Below, piece by piece: positions 23,460 to 25,977 of a stretch of DNA of 25,977 bases. Source of the stretch: Nitrospirota bacterium (lineage in GTDB: Bacteria > Nitrospirota > UBA9217); NCBI GenBank assembly GCA_023229435.1, contig JALNZF010000035.1, forward strand, positions 1-25,977. Reading direction: 5' to 3'. Every line of letters begins with the position of its first letter. The stretch's first letter is position 1. A program made the position numbers and the translations under genes. Under the pieces are notes generated by a model, which worked only from the letters and a program-made list of their open reading frames with translations, was not told the DNA's origin and did not search any database.

Positions 23460-24245
23460 TTAACTTCCACCATATCCATCTTGATTACGTAGCTGGCAGC
23501 AGATATCACCACAACATGCAGGATCGACGCAGCAGGGGTTGTCCGGTGTTCTGCAGCAAGGATCAGAGTTGCCACAGCATGGGTCCGCTCTGCCGCAGCA
23601 GGGATCCGGATCACTGCAGCAGGGATCGACAGACGAATCGCAAAACTGGACATTTGTGAAACTTGCATATGTCGTTGTCGTCGGATTACATACAGAAGAA
23701 GAATTACACGTTGTTATCGGATTATATGTTGATTTGTCAGCCGCCATAGAAATAGATGGAGCGCCCGTATCCTCATCTAAACCGTCACAATAATGAACAT
23801 GAACCGTTCCCGATCCAAAACTCCACCATGTGTCCCCAGGAAGTATCCACGCACCAAGATAAGAAGTTGTATCCCCCGACTGACCATTACATGTCGCAGC
23901 GCCCGGATTTATTTTATATACATAAAATCCACCCCAACCTTCATGTATAATCGGTGTTCCTACATAGTGCCTCTGCGCCCACAATACTTGATGAGGCGGA
24001 CACCGCTTATCAATCCTGTAATTCAATACGCCACCTGAACTAGTATCCGTTACATCACACGTACAGTCAGGATACGACGCCGAGCAGGCCATTTTTGCCG
24101 CCATCACGTCTACCCACGTTGATGCAATCGAGCCGCTATTGAACCAAAATAAATGCACAACAATCAAAACCACGATATGAATCAAATATGGATTAAAAAA
24201 AAGATTGCGTGCTTTTTGAATGCCTATGAGACCAAACATTTTCAC
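23460..24245 (-). CDS. Exported or anchored protein with seven Cys-Cys pairs
   Basis: 261 residues, no recognised family. A hydrophobic segment (about residues 18-36, PYLIHIVVLIVVHLFWF) follows a basic N-terminus and acts as signal or anchor. The middle (about 45-200) has scattered cysteines and aromatic residues (GWGGFYVYK, GDTWWSFGSGTVHVHYCDG). The tail holds a Pro/Asp-rich run with seven CC pairs, DPCC repeated and then NPCC, PACC and DICC, at about 23488-23640. A GGAGG ribosome site lies just before the ATG, which is 21 bases after the LamG/FlgD gene; rhs starts 134 bases further on. It is likely a surface or metal-binding partner of these proteins, but nothing proves that. Confidence 0.75.
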   Translation of the reverse strand: MKMFGLIGIQKARNLFFNPYLIHIVVLIVVHLFWFNSGSIASTWVDVMAAKMACSASYPDCTCDVTDTSSGGVLNYRIDKRCPPHQVLWAQRHYVGTPIIHEGWGGFYVYKINPGAATCNGQSGDTTSYLGAWILPGDTWWSFGSGTVHVHYCDGLDEDTGAPSISMAADKSTYNPITTCNSSSVCNPTTTTYASFTNVQFCDSSVDPCCSDPDPCCGRADPCCGNSDPCCRTPDNPCCVDPACCGDICCQLRNQDGYGGS

Positions 24246-24266
24246 CTCCGACTCAATGTCTATCGC

Positions 24267-25787
24267 CTATAATCCTATCCGCAGACTGCCCCTGACTACG
24301 GAGCTTGATCCCGTTACAGGATTGACAGCTTGTATCCAGACCATGTAATCGCCTTCTTCAGAAATTACAACTCTATTCCCTGTTGCATCAGCGATATCAA
24401 TTCCCGTCCATTCCAGAGACTGAGGACCCGCTGCTTGTAACTGGCTATTGAGAAGGATGACGGTTGCCCCAGACGGAGAAGTGAGCTTGACCGTGACAGT
24501 CGCCTGCTGAAAAAGACGGTAGGTAATGCGTGAGAACTGACCGAAGGAGAGGCCTATATGATATGGGTCTGTCTTTACTTCTGTAATTATTGGTGTGTCC
24601 CCTGTTGTTATGATATGGTTCTCACGAAGCAGAGTCGTCTCTCCACAGGATACGGCGACTCCATTGAGAATGGTTCCACTCGGAGATCTTCCGTCCCAAT
24701 CAAAGGTATAGGCGCCTGCCGCATGGGGAACAGAGTCCATAATAGTGTAAATCTGATTGCCCTGGTTAACGATGATCATTACGCGCCCCGCCTGTGCCAG
24801 GCTATAGCTTACCGTGAGGGGCTCGTTGATGTATGGGTCATAGGTGCTCCGTGAACAGCTCATGCTCCCCGTGCCTGCGGGCTGACCCGGGCTGTAGGTT
24901 TTTGTGTTGATGCTGTCCGTCGCCTGAAGAATAAACAAGTAGGCATCATCGGGAACAATTTGGCCGCTGCTGTTTTTACCATCCCATGTAAAGAAATATG
25001 CCGCGGTTGCAGTACAGATCTGTGAAGCTTGATAAACCGGAGTGCCGGCAGGCCCCTGCTTTTCAGGGATGATTTTGAGCGTAACGGTAGCACTGGTACT
25101 AGTATAAAGATTGAAGAAAATCGTGGCATTGTTAAGTGAGGAAACGTCCAGTACATTGTTGTTTACCATGACATTGGTTATGGCAATAAGATTTTGCAGA
25201 ATAGTCGCGGTAGTAGATGCGCTGTTGTTCGGGGCATCCGTGGCTGTTACTGTTATGGCATTGTCACCCCAAGCGAGATTTGTTACCGTACAGCTCCACG
25301 TGCTCGCGGTCGGATATGTAACCACGCCTGGCGTGGCTGTCGTATCTACCGCGATTGTTACGACAGCTCCGGTCTCCATGCTTCCGGTAATGGTCTGGGT
25401 GGTTGAATATGTCGGTGATGTTACCGGGTTGATGCTTACCGTCGGTGGCACGGTGTCGACCGTGAAGGTCGTTTCCGTGAACCCGACGGTCCCGGAGCCG
25501 TTCACGGCCTCGATTCTCAGCGTATAAGTGCCGTCGGATAATACGTCAAGAGTATCACCCGATACCTTGGATACAGTATTTCCATTGACCTTGATCGCCG
25601 TGACGGTGCCATTGACGATTGAATAGACAAGCAGTGGAGCGTTGTTATTGATCGGTCCGGATGGTGATATGATTTGAATGTACGGAGCAACAGCAGCAGA
25701 AATGATCTCCTGTTCACTGAGTGCGCGGCTGTAAATTGCGACTTCATCAAGGAGTCCTTTATAGACATAATGGTTGACAGTTGAAAA
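24267..25787 (-). CDS. Surface protein with LamG end, Ig-like and FlgD-Ig domains, 5' truncated
   Basis: The open frame runs from 25787 with no start, 506 residues, and its first residues VYKGLLDEVAIYSRALSEQE are the C-terminal end of a LamG/concanavalin-type domain. A bacterial Ig-like domain follows (VDTVPPTVSINPVTSPTY, NAITVTATDAPNNS), then about three FlgD-type Ig modules (FTWDGKNSSGQIVPDDAY, FDWDGRSPSGTILNGV, EWTGIDIADATGN), ending SLRIGL. Such proteins are secreted adhesin-like or matrix proteins. An in-frame TGA at 25788-25790 sits where the sequence switches to the contig-end element, so the N-terminal part has been cut off. A GTG at 25505 could restart translation. It is the first gene of the rhs cassette. 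Confidence 0.75.
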   Translation of the reverse strand, partial: FSTVNHYVYKGLLDEVAIYSRALSEQEIISAAVAPYIQIISPSGPINNNAPLLVYSIVNGTVTAIKVNGNTVSKVSGDTLDVLSDGTYTLRIEAVNGSGTVGFTETTFTVDTVPPTVSINPVTSPTYSTTQTITGSMETGAVVTIAVDTTATPGVVTYPTASTWSCTVTNLAWGDNAITVTATDAPNNSASTTATILQNLIAITNVMVNNNVLDVSSLNNATIFFNLYTSTSATVTLKIIPEKQGPAGTPVYQASQICTATAAYFFTWDGKNSSGQIVPDDAYLFILQATDSINTKTYSPGQPAGTGSMSCSRSTYDPYINEPLTVSYSLAQAGRVMIIVNQGNQIYTIMDSVPHAAGAYTFDWDGRSPSGTILNGVAVSCGETTLLRENHIITTGDTPIITEVKTDPYHIGLSFGQFSRITYRLFQQATVTVKLTSPSGATVILLNSQLQAAGPQSLEWTGIDIADATGNRVVISEEGDYMVWIQAVNPVTGSSSVVRGSLRIGL

Positions 25788-25792
25788 TCAAG

Positions 25793-25977
25793 TGACCTGC
25801 CCCTTGCAACGTGGGTTATACTTGGGAACCCAGTTCCCAAATACAGAGCCACGATTCTGTCAAAAGTTCTATGAAACAGCGGGTGGACCCATGAAATGGT
25901 CGAGCAAAAACGGTTTGGCGACAGTAGCCGATGGCAAACGATCAGATATAAAGTCGCACAAGAATAAGCAACAGGCA
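25793..25977. mobile_element. End of an unidentified repeated element, right copy of the contig-end repeat
   Basis: From TGACCTGCCCC (25793) the sequence no longer codes for the LamG protein. A perfect hairpin TTGGGAAC-CCA-GTTCCCAA lies at 25822-25840, and 25852-25977 is the inverted copy of bases 2-127. A TGACCTGCCCC end resembles termini of some IS3-family elements, but I cannot confirm that. The left copy lacks the first 59 bases, so the two copies differ in extent. Confidence 0.55.
25891..25977 (+). CDS. Start of an open frame in the repeated element (partial)
   Basis: From ATG 25891 the frame is open for 29 codons to the contig end (MKWSSKNGLATVADGKRSD, then basic residues). GGGTGGA upstream could serve as a ribosome site. 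The copy at the left end is inverted, also running off the contig. No family recognised; it could be the first codons of a transposase or a chance frame. Confidence 0.3.
   Translation, partial: MKWSSKNGLATVADGKRSDIKSHKNKQQA

Noticed and set aside
23460..24245. Metallothionein
   Set aside because: The CC tail is part of a larger exported protein with an N-terminal membrane segment and long non-Cys region, unlike small cytoplasmic metallothioneins.
1..25977. Linear plasmid or phage with terminal inverted repeats
   Set aside because: The content is chromosomal housekeeping, no replication or capsid genes are present, and the terminal copies interrupt genes on both sides. An assembly stop at a multicopy element is simpler.
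25793..25977. Firm assignment of the right-end element to the IS3 family
   Set aside because: Only the first 11 bases look like such an end; the partial frame has no transposase motif and the rest lies outside the window.

Overview
The window looks like a 26 kb metagenomic contig from a Gram-negative, cytochrome-rich bacterium, most plausibly Desulfobacterota (Geobacter-like) or Nitrospirota. The reasons are a Lol lipoprotein-export operon, three outer-membrane porins of a family I associate with those groups (DUF3373-like), a CobA-HemD fusion, CcsA-type cytochrome c assembly, and several families of intergenic palindromes typical of such genomes. Assignments come from reading the sequence; no search was run.

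Layout, left to right. Bases 1-127 are a repeat that recurs inverted at the right end. A TlpA-like thioredoxin (minus strand, with a clear sigma-70 promoter) comes next, then a gene-free stretch with two palindromes. Three tandem porin paralogues follow on the minus strand, behind a long non-coding leader. From 17.0 kb leftwards to 6.4 kb is a co-directional housekeeping run: lysS, lolC/E, a small membrane coiled-coil protein, lolD, a CcsA/ResC-like protein, hemA, hemC, cobA-hemD, an A-type Fe-S carrier and hemB. It carries tetrapyrrole synthesis from glutamyl-tRNA to uroporphyrinogen III and precorrin-2 beside cytochrome c assembly and lipoprotein export. A near-consensus promoter sits before lysS.

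From 17.1 kb rightwards the window is accessory. It holds a decayed XRE-family regulator (not a continuous ORF), a HicB antitoxin truncated at its 3' end with no HicA, and a complete RAYT/IS200-like transposase element with terminal inverted repeats. A minus-strand surface-protein cassette follows: a 5'-truncated LamG/Ig/FlgD-Ig protein, a secreted or anchored protein with seven Cys-Cys pairs, a Sec-exported 1319-residue Rhs protein, and a small membrane protein whose ATG overlaps the Rhs stop. The Rhs C-terminal tip and the overlapping gene are strongly AT-rich compared with the Rhs core, the usual signature of an exchangeable toxin tip plus immunity gene. This cassette is the best candidate for an undescribed system here.

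The right end runs into the inverted copy of the left-end repeat, which cuts off the LamG protein and probably explains why the assembly stops.
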